In this document: positions 16,435 through 26,373 of the stretch, in pieces
How the letters are laid out: every line of letters starts with the position of its first letter
How positions within the stretch are numbered: the stretch's first letter is position 1
DNA from: an uncultured Aquimarina sp.
Lineage (GTDB): Bacteria; Bacteroidota; Bacteroidia; Flavobacteriales; Flavobacteriaceae
NCBI GenBank assembly: GCA_947489195.1
Contig: CANLCT010000001.1
Coordinates: 1 to 64,000, forward strand
DNA: 64,000 nucleotides
Direction of reading: 5' to 3'
Notes under the pieces: model-generated
What the model saw: only the letters and a program-made list of their open reading frames with translations
What the model was told of the DNA's origin: nothing
Databases searched by the model: none
Program-made: the position numbers and the translations under genes

Positions 16435-19400
16435 TTAAAAAAACGCCCTCAATTGCACGCTACCGCTATGAATTGTTTTTGAAATTTTAGTTTTTCGACC
16501 AGAGTAGTTCAGGTTTAGTTCTAAAAACTTGGTGATTTTTTTTTGAGCCAAAAGATTCCATGTAAAATTAGTGCCAGGCTGTAAGCCATTTAATAATTGG
16601 TAGGCTACAGGCGAAAAAGAATTACCTTCAAATTCGTTTTCAAACCAATCAAAAGCACCAGTAATAGTTGCCTTTTGCTGGTTTCCTAAGCGGAAAGCAG
16701 TGGTTAACTTTTGTTGATTTAACTTTTCTGAACCAGCAGAGGTGTTTTCATTATTTAAAAAAGTATAAGAAAGCGAAATACTCGATTGTCCCGAAAACAA
16801 ATAAGAAAGCTTAGGTGTAAATTCATTTCCTTGTAAATTAAAGTTTCGGTCTGGGGTGTTTTCTACCTCGCTTTTTTGTGTACTCAAACTATATTGGGCA
16901 TCGAGTAGCCAGCTTTCTTTTACTTTATGCGAAAAATTAAATGTATGCGATGTAATTTCATTAGACTGACTGCCGGTAATGAGTACATTATTTGCTGAGG
17001 TATTTAAAAAGGTATAATTACTAGTGTAGTATTGTTTTCCTCGATTAAAAAATAAAGAGTTTCGTAAGTTGGCGTTTAAACCTAAATCGTCAGCACTATT
17101 TTTAAAAATATTAAAGTTGAGCTCATTTCCTTCTCGCAGTACTCTACGATCAATAACTAATGAAGTTTGATTGTAAAAATGAGAAGCATAACGTTTCCAC
17201 GGCTGTTTTGCCTTATTCCAATTAATGAAGTTTAAGGTAAGTTGTTGACTCAATTTATTTTGATAGGTTTTAATAAATACTTGCCTTGGTAAGAGTATGC
17301 GAATAAAAGTAGCTTGATCTGGAAAAGGACTCAATTCAAATTCGAGTAGATCTTGAATGCCGTCATTATTGTAATCATTCCAAGTGTATAAACCCCTGCC
17401 AGGTTCAACTTCTACATACGTAAAATCTTGACGGGGTAAGGTGCCGCTTTGTGTTTCAATAGTTGTACTCCATAAAATTTTATTATCCCATAATTTTTGA
17501 CGGAAAAGCAAACGCGAATTTAAGTTTTTGTCTTTCTTGGTTTCTCTACGATCATTTTGAACACGATAGTTTACAAAAAGGGATAGTCTTGTTTTTGAAT
17601 TACTTATCAGTTGCGAATTCAAATAAGCAGTATTTGCAGTGCTAACACGTTGCAATTGGTTGTTTTGTATGCTGTCATTAACACGATAACGGTAGCCAAT
17701 TTTGGCAAAAACATGAGTGCTGTCTCCTACTCCGCTATATACTTCATAAGATTGATATCGTTGGCTTTGATTGGTAAATTGTTGGGTTGTTTGATTAGTT
17801 TCTCGGTTGTTTTCTGTGCTCCATTTTCCGCCACTCCAAAATTTTTGTTTGCTGTAATTGATCCCCGTATAGCTTCGCGAAAAAGTACTTTTTAAATCAA
17901 TGCTAGAACTATTTAATGAGCTAAAACGTTGTGTAAGTTGCCAGTTTTTATAATATAATTCTGTAGCAATTAAATGTCGGTTTCCAGTATATTGTTCGCC
18001 AAAATCTAAATATTGAAAATCGTAATTAAAATAGCCGTTTTTGGAGTTTCTAAAATGAATTCCTACATTGGTTAGTAGTTGATCATTAATACCAGGAATT
18101 AAATTCCAATCCCTGTTAAATTCAATGTTGTATAAACGTTCAATGCTTCGGTAATTTTTTTGAACCCAATCGGCACTTGCCACCGTGCGAGCACTCCAAC
18201 CGATAGAGTCTTTGCCAAACAGGCGTTGTGTTATTTTAAATCGGGCTGCCCCTCCATTGTTGTTTTTGTCATTTATTGATGAAAATAAGTTAAGGTCGTT
18301 TGAACTAGCTGCCAATTCAAAATCTATAGCCGTTTTTTTATTAGGTGTAAAACTTCCCATAAGTACACCTACTTGTAGTTTATTAGGAGCTTGTAATTGG
18401 GTTACTGGAGCAAAACTCCCTTGCGAAACTCCATTAACAGGCGGTATAAATTCGAAAATACGATTGGCTACAGCAGTGTTTATTAACTGGTAATTGCCTG
18501 TGCCTTGAGGTACTCTTGAAAAGCGAACTTGAAAAAGTGGCTCATTTGGATCGGTTAATGTGTTTATGTCGTCTAAAAATTCATAAACAGGGGCAGTTTC
18601 TGTACCAATATTTCTATACAGAATTTTATTTTCGTCAAAAGTATCAGGGATAGCAGAGGGGGCAATCATTAAATTTTCGTCATCTCCTGCTTCAGAGAGT
18701 ATTCGTTTTTGTTCATTACTCAAATCTTGTTGTAAGGTTTGATTTTTCAAGTCATTTTCCGAATAGATAAAGGCTTCTAAATTTAATTTTTCTGAAGTAA
18801 GTTTAGCTCCTCCTAAACCAAAAATACGGGCATAATTTCGTTGCGATGTTTGGTATTCTACTACAATTCGCATATCAGTAGTTATGGGATAGGTCGGATT
18901 AAATCGGAGTTCTCCAGCATTATAATCAATAATATAATCATTGTTTTCTCCACGTTTAAGTAAAAGACCATTTACATACACGCGTTCACTACCCGAAACT
19001 ATTAATACAAATAGTTCGCCCCCTTGTCCAATTAATTTGTAAGGCCCTTGATTACCCTCTTGCCCGTCAATGTTACTACGGTTGTATTGGCCGCGAACTA
19101 AGGCGCCTGATAAATAGGCATTGGTTTCTGTATTGGCACCGCTAAACGTAGCATTAACAGATAAACCTTGTAGTTTTTTAGTAAAGGTGGCAAAAACACT
19201 TTTTGTATTTGAAAGTTGAATATCGCCCGCTCTAATACCCCATTTTTTACCAGTTAATTCAATAAAAATCTGATCAAATTCATCAAGACTTTGAGAGTAG
19301 CCACCTTCTTGTATAGGAATGTTAGAATCTTGTAACGAGGCTTTTAATGTAATCCCTTCGCTTAATTGTCCCGAAATTTGTAAATCTAATTCGGAGTTGA

Positions 19401-19863
19401 ATACCGAATTTTGATTATTTCCTACAGTAATCCCCCTTGAAATACTTCCGTTTGTTGATAAGCCGTTAAATAATTCAAATGAATTTTTGTAGTTAGTTTG
19501 TGTAAGCTGGTATAGTTTTTTTGATACGGTGTTTTTGGGAATAATTAGTGATGGATCTAAATTTTGGTATTTTTTTGTTATAAAATCGGGGTATCTGAAA
19601 TAAGTAACCTGAATAGAATCACTAAGATTTTTGGTGTTTTTTAAATAGAGTTGCGCTTTCGCGAAGTCTACCCTGTAAAAAGAAGTATCAATAGGTTTTA
19701 AACTAGCAGTAGCTAAACGGAACCCAAATTTTTGAATGCTTAAAGAGTCTAACTGAATGGAGTCTTTAACTTTAAGAAAGCGCTTTTGTAGTAAGCCAGT
19801 TGATATTTGGCTGTATCCCGTACTAAAAACCCCTATAAAGAATAGCAAAAAAAGTCCTCGCAT
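16435..19863 (-). CDS. Very large outer-membrane beta-barrel candidate, uncharacterised
   Basis: A protein of about 1142 residues with a signal peptide (MRGLFLLFFIGVFSTGYSQ). The upstream in-frame codon at 19872 is TTG, so the ATG at 19863 is preferred. After about 150 residues the sequence is dominated by alternating polar/aromatic strands typical of outer-membrane barrels (for example QLSEGITLKASLQDSNIP and RVVVEYQTSQRNYARIFGLG) and it ends in an aromatic residue (VQLRAFF). A segment DYNNDGIQDLLEFE near residue 820 resembles a Ca-binding EF-hand-like loop. I do not recognise a named family. It is conserved in style with large flavobacterial surface proteins but lacks obvious TonB-receptor plug motifs. 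It is monocistronic as far as can be seen. Confidence 0.6.
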   Translation of the reverse strand: MRGLFLLFFIGVFSTGYSQISTGLLQKRFLKVKDSIQLDSLSIQKFGFRLATASLKPIDTSFYRVDFAKAQLYLKNTKNLSDSIQVTYFRYPDFITKKYQNLDPSLIIPKNTVSKKLYQLTQTNYKNSFELFNGLSTNGSISRGITVGNNQNSVFNSELDLQISGQLSEGITLKASLQDSNIPIQEGGYSQSLDEFDQIFIELTGKKWGIRAGDIQLSNTKSVFATFTKKLQGLSVNATFSGANTETNAYLSGALVRGQYNRSNIDGQEGNQGPYKLIGQGGELFVLIVSGSERVYVNGLLLKRGENNDYIIDYNAGELRFNPTYPITTDMRIVVEYQTSQRNYARIFGLGGAKLTSEKLNLEAFIYSENDLKNQTLQQDLSNEQKRILSEAGDDENLMIAPSAIPDTFDENKILYRNIGTETAPVYEFLDDINTLTDPNEPLFQVRFSRVPQGTGNYQLINTAVANRIFEFIPPVNGVSQGSFAPVTQLQAPNKLQVGVLMGSFTPNKKTAIDFELAASSNDLNLFSSINDKNNNGGAARFKITQRLFGKDSIGWSARTVASADWVQKNYRSIERLYNIEFNRDWNLIPGINDQLLTNVGIHFRNSKNGYFNYDFQYLDFGEQYTGNRHLIATELYYKNWQLTQRFSSLNSSSIDLKSTFSRSYTGINYSKQKFWSGGKWSTENNRETNQTTQQFTNQSQRYQSYEVYSGVGDSTHVFAKIGYRYRVNDSIQNNQLQRVSTANTAYLNSQLISNSKTRLSLFVNYRVQNDRRETKKDKNLNSRLLFRQKLWDNKILWSTTIETQSGTLPRQDFTYVEVEPGRGLYTWNDYNNDGIQDLLEFELSPFPDQATFIRILLPRQVFIKTYQNKLSQQLTLNFINWNKAKQPWKRYASHFYNQTSLVIDRRVLREGNELNFNIFKNSADDLGLNANLRNSLFFNRGKQYYTSNYTFLNTSANNVLITGSQSNEITSHTFNFSHKVKESWLLDAQYSLSTQKSEVENTPDRNFNLQGNEFTPKLSYLFSGQSSISLSYTFLNNENTSAGSEKLNQQKLTTAFRLGNQQKATITGAFDWFENEFEGNSFSPVAYQLLNGLQPGTNFTWNLLAQKKITKFLELNLNYSGRKTKISKTIHSGSVQLRAFF

Positions 19864-19979
19864 AAATGTCAAAGCTACATTATTTCGTAATTAAAACGTA
19901 GTAAGACTTACAAATAGCGTGTAAAACCTTATAATTATTATACAATTTCAAAATAAAACCTTCAGCAGAAGGTTTGTAA

Positions 19980-21542
19980 TCAAAACATTTTTACCTGATG
20001 TGCCGATTTTAATAAATCATTTACTGTTTTTACGGGGTTAAATGTTGTTAAAGGTACCTCGACAAAAATGCTAATCCACTTTGACATGGCACCGTTCCAT
20101 AAACCGGGTAATTCTAATGCTTTTACTTGTTGTCCATTTATAGATTTGATTGTGATAAATCCAGCTTTGGGATCAACATAATCCAGTAAATTAAATTTTT
20201 CTCCTTTGTAGTTTTTCATACCACAAACCAAATCCACAGGGTTAAAGTGTGTGGCTTGTCGCATAATTCTATTTTGACGCGAATCTTCTTTATCTATTTG
20301 AGCACTTTCAATAATCTGAAGTTCTGAGCGACCACGATTGTTTTTAATCCAAAAAGGACCTCCACCAGGTTCCCCTTCATTTAAAACCATTCCACCCACT
20401 CGAATAGGTCTGTTCAATACCTCTAATAAATATTCTTGCTTATACCTTTCCGAAAACTTTTCGAAGTCAATAGGCATGTCAATATTAAGTTCATTGGTTA
20501 TAAATGTACTTATACGGGCTAGTTCATCTTCGTCTGGAATTTCTTTTTCAATAGTTTCTAATATTGAAAACACTTGGTTTTGTATAGCTAAAAGCTTTCC
20601 TGCCAAGGCTTTTTTGTAAATAGATAATTCATCTTGGTATTTACGTACAACCACATTATCTATATTTTTTATAAAAACAAGGTCAGCATCAATATCATTA
20701 AGGTTTTCAATTAATGCACCATGCCCTCCGGGTCTAAACAAAATAGAACCATCGGCTAATCTAAAAGGATTATTATCCATGTCTACAGCTACGGTATCGG
20801 TAAATTCCTTTTGAGTAGAGTATGATATTTCAAAGGTTGTTTTGGTTTCTTGTTCTACTATTTTACGAACACGTTCAAATTCATTTTTAAAACCTAAAAG
20901 ATGTTCTTTAGAAACGGTAAAATGTAATGATGCTTTCCCATTTACGGCGGTGTAACTCGCAGCTTCGTGTAGGTGTTCGCCAAAAGCGGTAGTAATCGTG
21001 TTTTTGTATTTATGAAAAGGTAACAAGCCTTTTGGGTAACTACCATAATTTAACCCACTGCCATTTTTTAGCATGGTTTTTACAAAAGCATATAGCTGTT
21101 CACCTTCTGAGTAATCACTAAAGCGAGGGTGTTTCTTTTTGGTAGCCTCAAAAACAATTTGATAAAAAGGAAGTTTTTCTAATCCAATTAAAAATAAACG
21201 AATTGCAGTGGCTTTTTCGTAATTTAGGTAAGAGTTAATGCTTTCTTTGGTATAATCATAATTATCCAAAAACCTAAATAATTCTTTAAACATACGTGTA
21301 GCAGCACCCGAAGCAGGTACAAATTTTACTACATGTAGTTTTGCTATTTGTCTTTCGTAAATTTTAGAAAGTTCAAGCAATTCACCTGTATCAAAGCTTG
21401 TAATGCCTTTGTTTAATTTTGCGGCTTCTCTAAGTGTTACAAAAGGGATTTCGTTTTTAAAAATATTGATCTGTTGCGCTACATGTTCAACAGTTAATCC
21501 CTTGTCTTTTATTTGTTTTATATCGGCTTCTGTAATTTGCAC
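19980..21542 (-). CDS. DUF4301-family protein
   Basis: A 520-residue cytosolic protein matching DUF4301. The N-terminal third contains FVPASGAATRMFK, which resembles the nucleotide-binding loop of nucleotidyltransferases, and the middle carries FRPGGHGALIENLND. These suggest a sugar-nucleotide-like active site, but no activity is established for the family as far as I know. The only possible initiator at the N-terminus is GTG at 21540-21542; there is no in-frame ATG nearby, so this is a non-ATG start. It lies convergent to nothing and downstream of the phosphopantetheinyl transferase gene on the same strand, with a 137-bp gap. Confidence 0.7.
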   Translation of the reverse strand: MQITEADIKQIKDKGLTVEHVAQQINIFKNEIPFVTLREAAKLNKGITSFDTGELLELSKIYERQIAKLHVVKFVPASGAATRMFKELFRFLDNYDYTKESINSYLNYEKATAIRLFLIGLEKLPFYQIVFEATKKKHPRFSDYSEGEQLYAFVKTMLKNGSGLNYGSYPKGLLPFHKYKNTITTAFGEHLHEAASYTAVNGKASLHFTVSKEHLLGFKNEFERVRKIVEQETKTTFEISYSTQKEFTDTVAVDMDNNPFRLADGSILFRPGGHGALIENLNDIDADLVFIKNIDNVVVRKYQDELSIYKKALAGKLLAIQNQVFSILETIEKEIPDEDELARISTFITNELNIDMPIDFEKFSERYKQEYLLEVLNRPIRVGGMVLNEGEPGGGPFWIKNNRGRSELQIIESAQIDKEDSRQNRIMRQATHFNPVDLVCGMKNYKGEKFNLLDYVDPKAGFITIKSINGQQVKALELPGLWNGAMSKWISIFVEVPLTTFNPVKTVNDLLKSAHQVKMF

Positions 21543-21679
21543 TATAGTCTGTGTTTAATTTTTTTGGGATACCCAAAAATTTAAATAGTTATTTAAAAAC
21601 CCTCTAAGCATTCAGCTAGAGGAAGTTGGTTATTAGCTGCAATATAAGTAATCGCTGCAAAAAAAATGAACTCTAATGC

Positions 21680-22303
21680 CTAGAATGTGTATACGCAGGT
21701 GAACTGCTCAAATTCTAGATAAAAAACATCAAAAAATTCAATTTTATCTTTAAAATGAACGCTTGCTCTTGTAAAAGTTTCATTAATTGTAAATGGAGCT
21801 ACTTCAATATGTTGTTTAAAACTAAGTCCTGGCTGTCCATAGAGTTTGTAAATGGATTCTTTAGTGCCCCAAATAGCTGTTAATAGTTTAATAGTGTTTT
21901 GAGCTTTATTAAGCCATTCACTTTCTTTTTCCGAAACAAATTTGTTTCCTATATTTTCAATTTTACCCCTTTGTTTTTCGATATCTATGCCCACAGGTTT
22001 AGCACTTAAAATAATTGCAGAGAATTGATGCGAATGTGTAATTGAAATGTACACGCCATCACTTAATTCAGGTTTTCCGGCTACATTATAATTAAGGTCG
22101 CTATCTGTATATTGAGCAATTGCAAGTAAATGTCGAACGCTTAAATAAGCTTTGCGATGCATTTCAGATTTCATTCCTTGTACCCTTTTTGTGGATTTTT
22201 CGGCCAATGAAATCCCCGAAGCTAATTCATTTTCAGATTCAGTAATTTTCCAAATAAGGATATGTGTTTCATTATCTACGGCAATGCTTTTGTAAAGTGG
22301 CAT
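21680..22303 (-). CDS. 4'-phosphopantetheinyl transferase superfamily protein
   Basis: A 207-residue enzyme that would transfer the phosphopantetheine arm from CoA to carrier-protein domains. The superfamily signatures are VGIDIEKQRG (Mg-binding Asp and Glu) and WGTKESIYKLYG (the W-x-x-KE-x-x-x-K motif), spaced normally. The size fits the Sfp/Gsp type rather than the short AcpS type. No polyketide or peptide synthetase is near, so the target carrier protein is unknown. It is divergent from ahcY over a 139-bp region. Confidence 0.88.
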   Translation of the reverse strand: MPLYKSIAVDNETHILIWKITESENELASGISLAEKSTKRVQGMKSEMHRKAYLSVRHLLAIAQYTDSDLNYNVAGKPELSDGVYISITHSHQFSAIILSAKPVGIDIEKQRGKIENIGNKFVSEKESEWLNKAQNTIKLLTAIWGTKESIYKLYGQPGLSFKQHIEVAPFTINETFTRASVHFKDKIEFFDVFYLEFEQFTCVYTF

Positions 22304-22332
22304 GAGTATAAGCTATTTTGGTCTGTATTTTG

Positions 22333-22340
22333 TAACTTTG
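22333..22340 (+). promoter_or_regulatory. -7 element upstream of ahcY
   Basis: TAACTTTG followed by CA matches the TAnnTTTG consensus and lies 102 bp before the ahcY ATG, implying a 5' leader of roughly 95 nt. No known SAH riboswitch fold was recognised in the leader. Confidence 0.5.
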
Positions 22341-22442
22341 CACTTCTTAAAATATAAAAGATACTTATTAAAAAGTAAGCTTAAATTTTAAGAACACAAA
22401 GTAAGTCAAAAATAGTTACACGACTAAGAAAAATAAAAATCT

Positions 22443-23759
22443 ATGAGTACTACCGCAACACCTTATGTAGCCTATAAAGTAAAAGACATTTCGTTAGCGG
22501 AATGGGGGCGTAAAGAAATTGAATTAGCTGAAGCCGAAATGCCAGGTTTAATGTCCTTGCGTGAAGAATATAAAAATGAGCAGCCTTTAAAAGGAGCACG
22601 TATTGCAGGGTGTTTGCATATGACCATCCAAACAGCAGTACTTATTGAAACTTTAATAGCGCTTGGAGCGGAAGTGACTTGGAGTAGTTGTAACATATTT
22701 TCAACTCAAGACCAAGCAGCAGCAGCCATTGCAGCAGCAGGGATTCCTGTATACGCTTGGAAAGGAATGAATGAAGAAGAATTTGATTGGTGTATTGAGC
22801 AAACCCTCTTTTTTGGCGAAGATAAAAAGCCATTAAATATGATTTTAGATGATGGTGGTGATTTGACAAATATGGTTTTGGATCGTTATCCAGAGTTAGT
22901 TAGTGATATCAAGGGACTTTCGGAAGAAACCACTACAGGGGTTCATCGTTTGTATGAGCGTGTTAAAAATGGTACGTTGCCAATGCCAGCAATTAATGTA
23001 AATGACTCGGTAACAAAATCAAAATTTGATAATAAATACGGATGTCGTGAAAGTGCAGTAGATGCTATTCGTAGAGCTACAGATATTATGCTAGCAGGTA
23101 AGCGTGTAGTTGTAGCAGGTTATGGTGATGTAGGTAAAGGTACTGCGGCTTCATTTAGTGGTGCAGGGGCTATTGTTACAGTGACTGAAATAGACCCAAT
23201 TTGTGCATTACAAGCAGCTATGGATGGATATGAGGTTAAAAAAATGGAAACTATTATTCCAAATGCAGATATAGTTATAACTACAACTGGAAATAAAGAT
23301 ATTATATTAGAAAAGCATTTTCGTGCTATGAAAGATAAAACGATAGTGTGTAATATCGGTCATTTTGATAATGAAATTGATATGGCTTGGTTAAATGGTG
23401 CTTACGGAGATACCAAAGATGAAATTAAACCACAAGTTGATAAATATACTATTGATGGAAAAGATATCATTGTATTAGCCGAAGGGCGTTTAGTAAACTT
23501 AGGTTGTGCCACTGGGCATCCAAGTTTTGTAATGAGTAATTCATTTACAAATCAGACTTTGGCTCAGTTAGAATTATGGAATAATTCAGCAGCCTATAAA
23601 AATGAAGTATATATGTTGCCTAAGCATTTAGATGAAAAGGTGGCACGTTTGCACTTAGGTCGTTTAGGTGTAGAATTAGAAGAATTAAGACCAGATCAAG
23701 CCGAATATATAGGAGTAACAGTTGAAGGGCCTTTTAAGCCTGAATATTACAGGTATTAA
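22443..23759 (+). CDS. ahcY: Adenosylhomocysteinase
   Basis: Hydrolyses S-adenosylhomocysteine to adenosine and homocysteine, keeping methylation running. It is 438 residues with all family hallmarks: [15 protein letters not shown] near the N-terminus, [10 protein letters not shown] in the substrate domain, the NAD-binding loop [20 protein letters not shown], the [11 protein letters not shown] segment, and the C-terminal KPEYYRY tail that completes the neighbouring subunit's NAD site. It is monocistronic, with its own -7 element and a strong terminator. Confidence 0.98.
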   Translation: MSTTATPYVAYKVKDISLAEWGRKEIELAEAEMPGLMSLREEYKNEQPLKGARIAGCLHMTIQTAVLIETLIALGAEVTWSSCNIFSTQDQAAAAIAAAGIPVYAWKGMNEEEFDWCIEQTLFFGEDKKPLNMILDDGGDLTNMVLDRYPELVSDIKGLSEETTTGVHRLYERVKNGTLPMPAINVNDSVTKSKFDNKYGCRESAVDAIRRATDIMLAGKRVVVAGYGDVGKGTAASFSGAGAIVTVTEIDPICALQAAMDGYEVKKMETIIPNADIVITTTGNKDIILEKHFRAMKDKTIVCNIGHFDNEIDMAWLNGAYGDTKDEIKPQVDKYTIDGKDIIVLAEGRLVNLGCATGHPSFVMSNSFTNQTLAQLELWNNSAAYKNEVYMLPKHLDEKVARLHLGRLGVELEELRPDQAEYIGVTVEGPFKPEYYRY

Positions 23760-23786
23760 CAATTGCCTAAGGTGTTAATTAATTTT

Positions 23787-23818
23787 AAAAGGCTATCTAA
23801 TTTTTTAGATAGCCTTTT
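23787..23818 (+). terminator. Terminator after ahcY
   Basis: A perfect 14-bp stem (AAAAGGCTATCTAA with its complement) around a TTTT loop, followed by further T residues, 28 bp after the ahcY stop. Confidence 0.9.
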
Positions 23819-23828
23819 TTGATTCGCT

Positions 23829-23836
23829 TATATTTG
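23829..23836 (+). promoter_or_regulatory. -7 element upstream of the Nudix gene
   Basis: TATATTTG matches TAnnTTTG and lies 18 bp before the ATG. This is immediately after the ahcY terminator, marking an independent short transcript. Confidence 0.6.
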
Positions 23837-23854
23837 ATAGTATAATTTTAAAGC

Positions 23855-24451
23855 ATGGAAAAAGAGCCTGAAATAAGAATAAAATCAAAAGAAACTTTAT
23901 CTGATGATTATTATGTACTTCATAAAGTAACAATTGATTACAAAAAAGAAGATGGAAGTGTAGAGGAGCAGATAAGGGAAGTGTATGACAAAGGAAGCGG
24001 GGCAGCTATTCTTTTGTATAATAAAGTAAAACGTACAGTGATTTTAACACGCCAATTCCGTTTGCCAATTTATATTAATGAAGGCGAAAAAAACGGAATG
24101 TTGATTGAGGTGTGTGCTGGGCTTTTAGACGGTTTGGATCCTGAAACCTGTGCAAAAAAAGAAGCTTTAGAAGAGACAGGATATAAAATTAATACGGTAG
24201 ATTTTTTGTTTGAAGCATATATGACACCAGGCGCAGTAATGGAAAAAGTGTCTTACTTTATAGCTGAATATAATGAAGGTATGAAAATAACAGACGGAGG
24301 TGGGTTATCAGAAGAACAGGAAAATATTGAAGTATTAGAGATGGATTTTGATGAAGCTTATGCGATGATTGCAAAAGGGGAAATTGTCGATGGAAAATCA
24401 ATAATTCTATTGCAATATGCATATATGAATATTTTTAAAGAAATTAAATGA
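23855..24451 (+). CDS. nudK: Nudix hydrolase, NudK-type GDP-mannose pyrophosphatase
   Basis: A 198-residue Nudix enzyme, likely hydrolysing GDP-mannose or a related nucleotide sugar. The segment CAGLLDGLDPETCAKKEA and the following LEETGY form the NudK-style Nudix box, in which the usual Arg before the first catalytic Glu is Lys. LTRQFRLPIY upstream and EAYMTPGAV with VSYFIAEY downstream also match NudK. It is cytosolic with no signal peptide. Its terminator is shared with the convergent RNase G gene. Confidence 0.85.
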   Translation: MEKEPEIRIKSKETLSDDYYVLHKVTIDYKKEDGSVEEQIREVYDKGSGAAILLYNKVKRTVILTRQFRLPIYINEGEKNGMLIEVCAGLLDGLDPETCAKKEALEETGYKINTVDFLFEAYMTPGAVMEKVSYFIAEYNEGMKITDGGGLSEEQENIEVLEMDFDEAYAMIAKGEIVDGKSIILLQYAYMNIFKEIK

Positions 24452-24479
24452 TCAGATAGATAGTGGTGATTTTAAAACA

Positions 24480-24514
24480 AAAAAGCCGTTTGAACTTAGT
24501 TCAAACGGCTTTTT
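24480..24514. terminator. Bidirectional terminator between nudK and rng
   Basis: A perfect 15-bp stem (24480-24494 with 24500-24514, core AGCCGTTTGAA) with A/T runs at both ends, between convergent genes. Confidence 0.9.
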
Positions 24515-24515
24515 A

Positions 24516-26057
24516 TTATTTTATAGTTTTCCCTTTTTCATTATGAAAATGGTATTCTAAATACGTGTAAGCGTCTCTTGGCGAGATCTTAATCCATTGC
24601 TTGTGGTTTAATGACCATTTTGCACGGATGGATGGAAAGCCTTTAGTTAAAAAAGCAGTAATAAAAGGGTGAGCTGTAATACTAACACTTTTATTTTTGT
24701 TGTTGTTAATGAGTTTCTTAAGTTCAACCTCAATTTTATTGACCAATACAATTGGTGCTTCTACTTCGCTGCCAGTACCGTTAGGGTTCTTTTCACGAGT
24801 TTTAATGTTTGTTTCGGGTCGAACACGCTGTCGCGTTATTTGTACCAGTCCAAATTTACTTGGTGGTAAAATTTTGTGTTTTGCTTTGTCATCAAGCATT
24901 TCGTCTCGGAGGCATTCAAATAATTTACGTCGATTTTCTGATTTTCCCATATCTATAAAATCGACTACAATAATTCCTCCCATATCGCGAAGCCTTAGTT
25001 GACGAGCAATTTCTTTTGCGCTAATTAAATTTACTTCAAGCGCGGTGTCTTCCTGATTTCGGGCTTTGTTTGAACGGTTTCCACTGTTTACATCTATAAC
25101 ATGAAGTGCTTCAGTGTGTTCAATAACAAGGTATGCGCCTTTGCTCATGGAGACAGATTGTCCAAAACTTGTTTTAATTTGGCGTTCAATGCCAAATCGT
25201 TCAAAAATAGGCTCTTTGCTTTTGTAGTGTTTAACAATTGATGTTTTTTTCGGGGCTATTTCAGTTAGGTAATCAGTTACCTGGTTGTATAGTTCCTCTT
25301 CATCCACATGGATACCTGTAAAGGTATCATTAAAAACATCGCGTAAAATAGAAGAAGCTCTATTCATTTCGCCTAAAACTTTTGAAGGATGCTCAGCTCT
25401 GTGTAATTTGCTACACATGCTTTTCCAGCGTTCCACCAAGTTTTCTAAATCTTTGTCTAGTTCTGCTACTTTTTTGCCTTCTGCAACAGTACGAATAATT
25501 ACCCCAAACCCTTTAGGCTTTATGCTTTTTACTAATCGTTTTAAGCGATCTTTTTCCTCATTACTCGTAATCTTTTGTGATACGGATACTCGGTTTGAAA
25601 AAGGGACTAAAACAATATAACGCCCAGCTATCGAAATTTCGGAGCTTAAGCGTGGTCCTTTTGTGGATATGGGTTCTTTAACTATTTGTACTAATACAGA
25701 CTGATTCGCTTTGAAAACATCGGTGATTACACCGCTTTTTTCAATGTCTTTATCAGTTTGAAAATTCTCAAGAGAATATTCTTTTAGTTTACCTGTGCTT
25801 ACACGTTTCACAAACTTTATTAAAGAGTTGATTTGCGGACCCAAATCATGATAATGTAAAAAGGCATCTTTTTCATAACCTACATTTACAAAAGCAGCAT
25901 TTAGCCCAGCAACAGGTTTTCTTATTTTGGCAATAAAAATATCGCCAACAGAAAAATCACTGTTATCTTCTTCTTTATGAAGTTCAATTAGTTTTCCATC
26001 CTTTAGTAAGGCAAAATCTGTAGATGAACCCGACCTAATAATTAATTCTTTATTCAT
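24516..26057 (-). CDS. rng: Ribonuclease E/G family protein
   Basis: Single-strand-specific endoribonuclease for rRNA maturation and mRNA decay. The 513 residues correspond to the RNase G-like catalytic core without the long E. coli RNase E scaffold. An S1 domain is near the N-terminus (GDIFIAKIRKPVAGLNAAFV ... FLHYHDLG), then RNase H-like and DNase I-like subdomains with DVNSGNRS and VDFIDMGKSENRR, which carry the catalytic Asp residues. The usual Zn-link region around residue 410 (QITRQRVRPETN) lacks an obvious CPxCxG pair. It follows HU and the tiny basic gene on the same strand but is separated from them by a terminator, so it has its own promoter in 26058-26241. Confidence 0.9.
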   Translation of the reverse strand: MNKELIIRSGSSTDFALLKDGKLIELHKEEDNSDFSVGDIFIAKIRKPVAGLNAAFVNVGYEKDAFLHYHDLGPQINSLIKFVKRVSTGKLKEYSLENFQTDKDIEKSGVITDVFKANQSVLVQIVKEPISTKGPRLSSEISIAGRYIVLVPFSNRVSVSQKITSNEEKDRLKRLVKSIKPKGFGVIIRTVAEGKKVAELDKDLENLVERWKSMCSKLHRAEHPSKVLGEMNRASSILRDVFNDTFTGIHVDEEELYNQVTDYLTEIAPKKTSIVKHYKSKEPIFERFGIERQIKTSFGQSVSMSKGAYLVIEHTEALHVIDVNSGNRSNKARNQEDTALEVNLISAKEIARQLRLRDMGGIIVVDFIDMGKSENRRKLFECLRDEMLDDKAKHKILPPSKFGLVQITRQRVRPETNIKTREKNPNGTGSEVEAPIVLVNKIEVELKKLINNNKNKSVSITAHPFITAFLTKGFPSIRAKWSLNHKQWIKISPRDAYTYLEYHFHNEKGKTIK

Positions 26058-26241
26058 TTTATTAGGTTTAAGCGTTGTTGTTTTTGTATCTACAACGCGG
26101 TTATTACAAATTTAATCACAGGAAATAGCTATAATACATAATCTATATTCGTAATGAATATGTAATACATATTAATTGTATTTTCTATCAAACACATGAT
26201 CGACATGTGTTCTATTTCAATGAACTGTTCTTTTTTTAAAA

Positions 26242-26272
26242 AAGAAAAAGTAGTACTAGACTACTTTTTCTT
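26242..26272 (-). terminator. Terminator overlapping the end of the small basic gene
   Basis: A perfect 13-bp stem (AAGAAAAAGTAGT with ACTACTTTTTCTT) around ACTAG. The stop codon of the small basic protein sits in the stem. A short T run follows on the minus strand. Confidence 0.75.
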
Positions 26273-26350
26273 GTGACGGTTAGCTCTTCTACGCTTTTTA
26301 CGTTTGTGAGTTGCTACCTTATGTCTTTTACGTTTTTTACCGCTTGGCAT
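26261..26350 (-). CDS. 29-residue highly basic protein, likely ribosome-associated
   Basis: A short ORF (ATG to TAG, 29 residues) beginning MPSGKKRKRHKVATHKRKK and ending in three Lys. Twenty of the 29 residues are Lys, Arg or His and none is acidic, so it should bind RNA. It lies 23 bp downstream of the HU gene on the same strand, and a perfect hairpin ends right after it, so it is a real gene unit and not random sequence. I believe near-identical tiny ORFs follow hup in other Flavobacteriaceae (recollection, not searched). A ribosomal protein is the best guess; it could be the flavobacterial bL38, but I cannot confirm that from memory of the sequence. Confidence 0.75.
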   Translation of the reverse strand: MPSGKKRKRHKVATHKRKKRRRANRHKKK

Positions 26351-26373
26351 ATATTAATTTATTTATTGGTTAT

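Noticed and set aside
22341..22442. Possible SAH or SAM riboswitch in the ahcY leader
   Set aside because: I found no conserved riboswitch core or convincing multi-stem fold in the ~100-nt leader; it is AT-rich and mostly unpaired.
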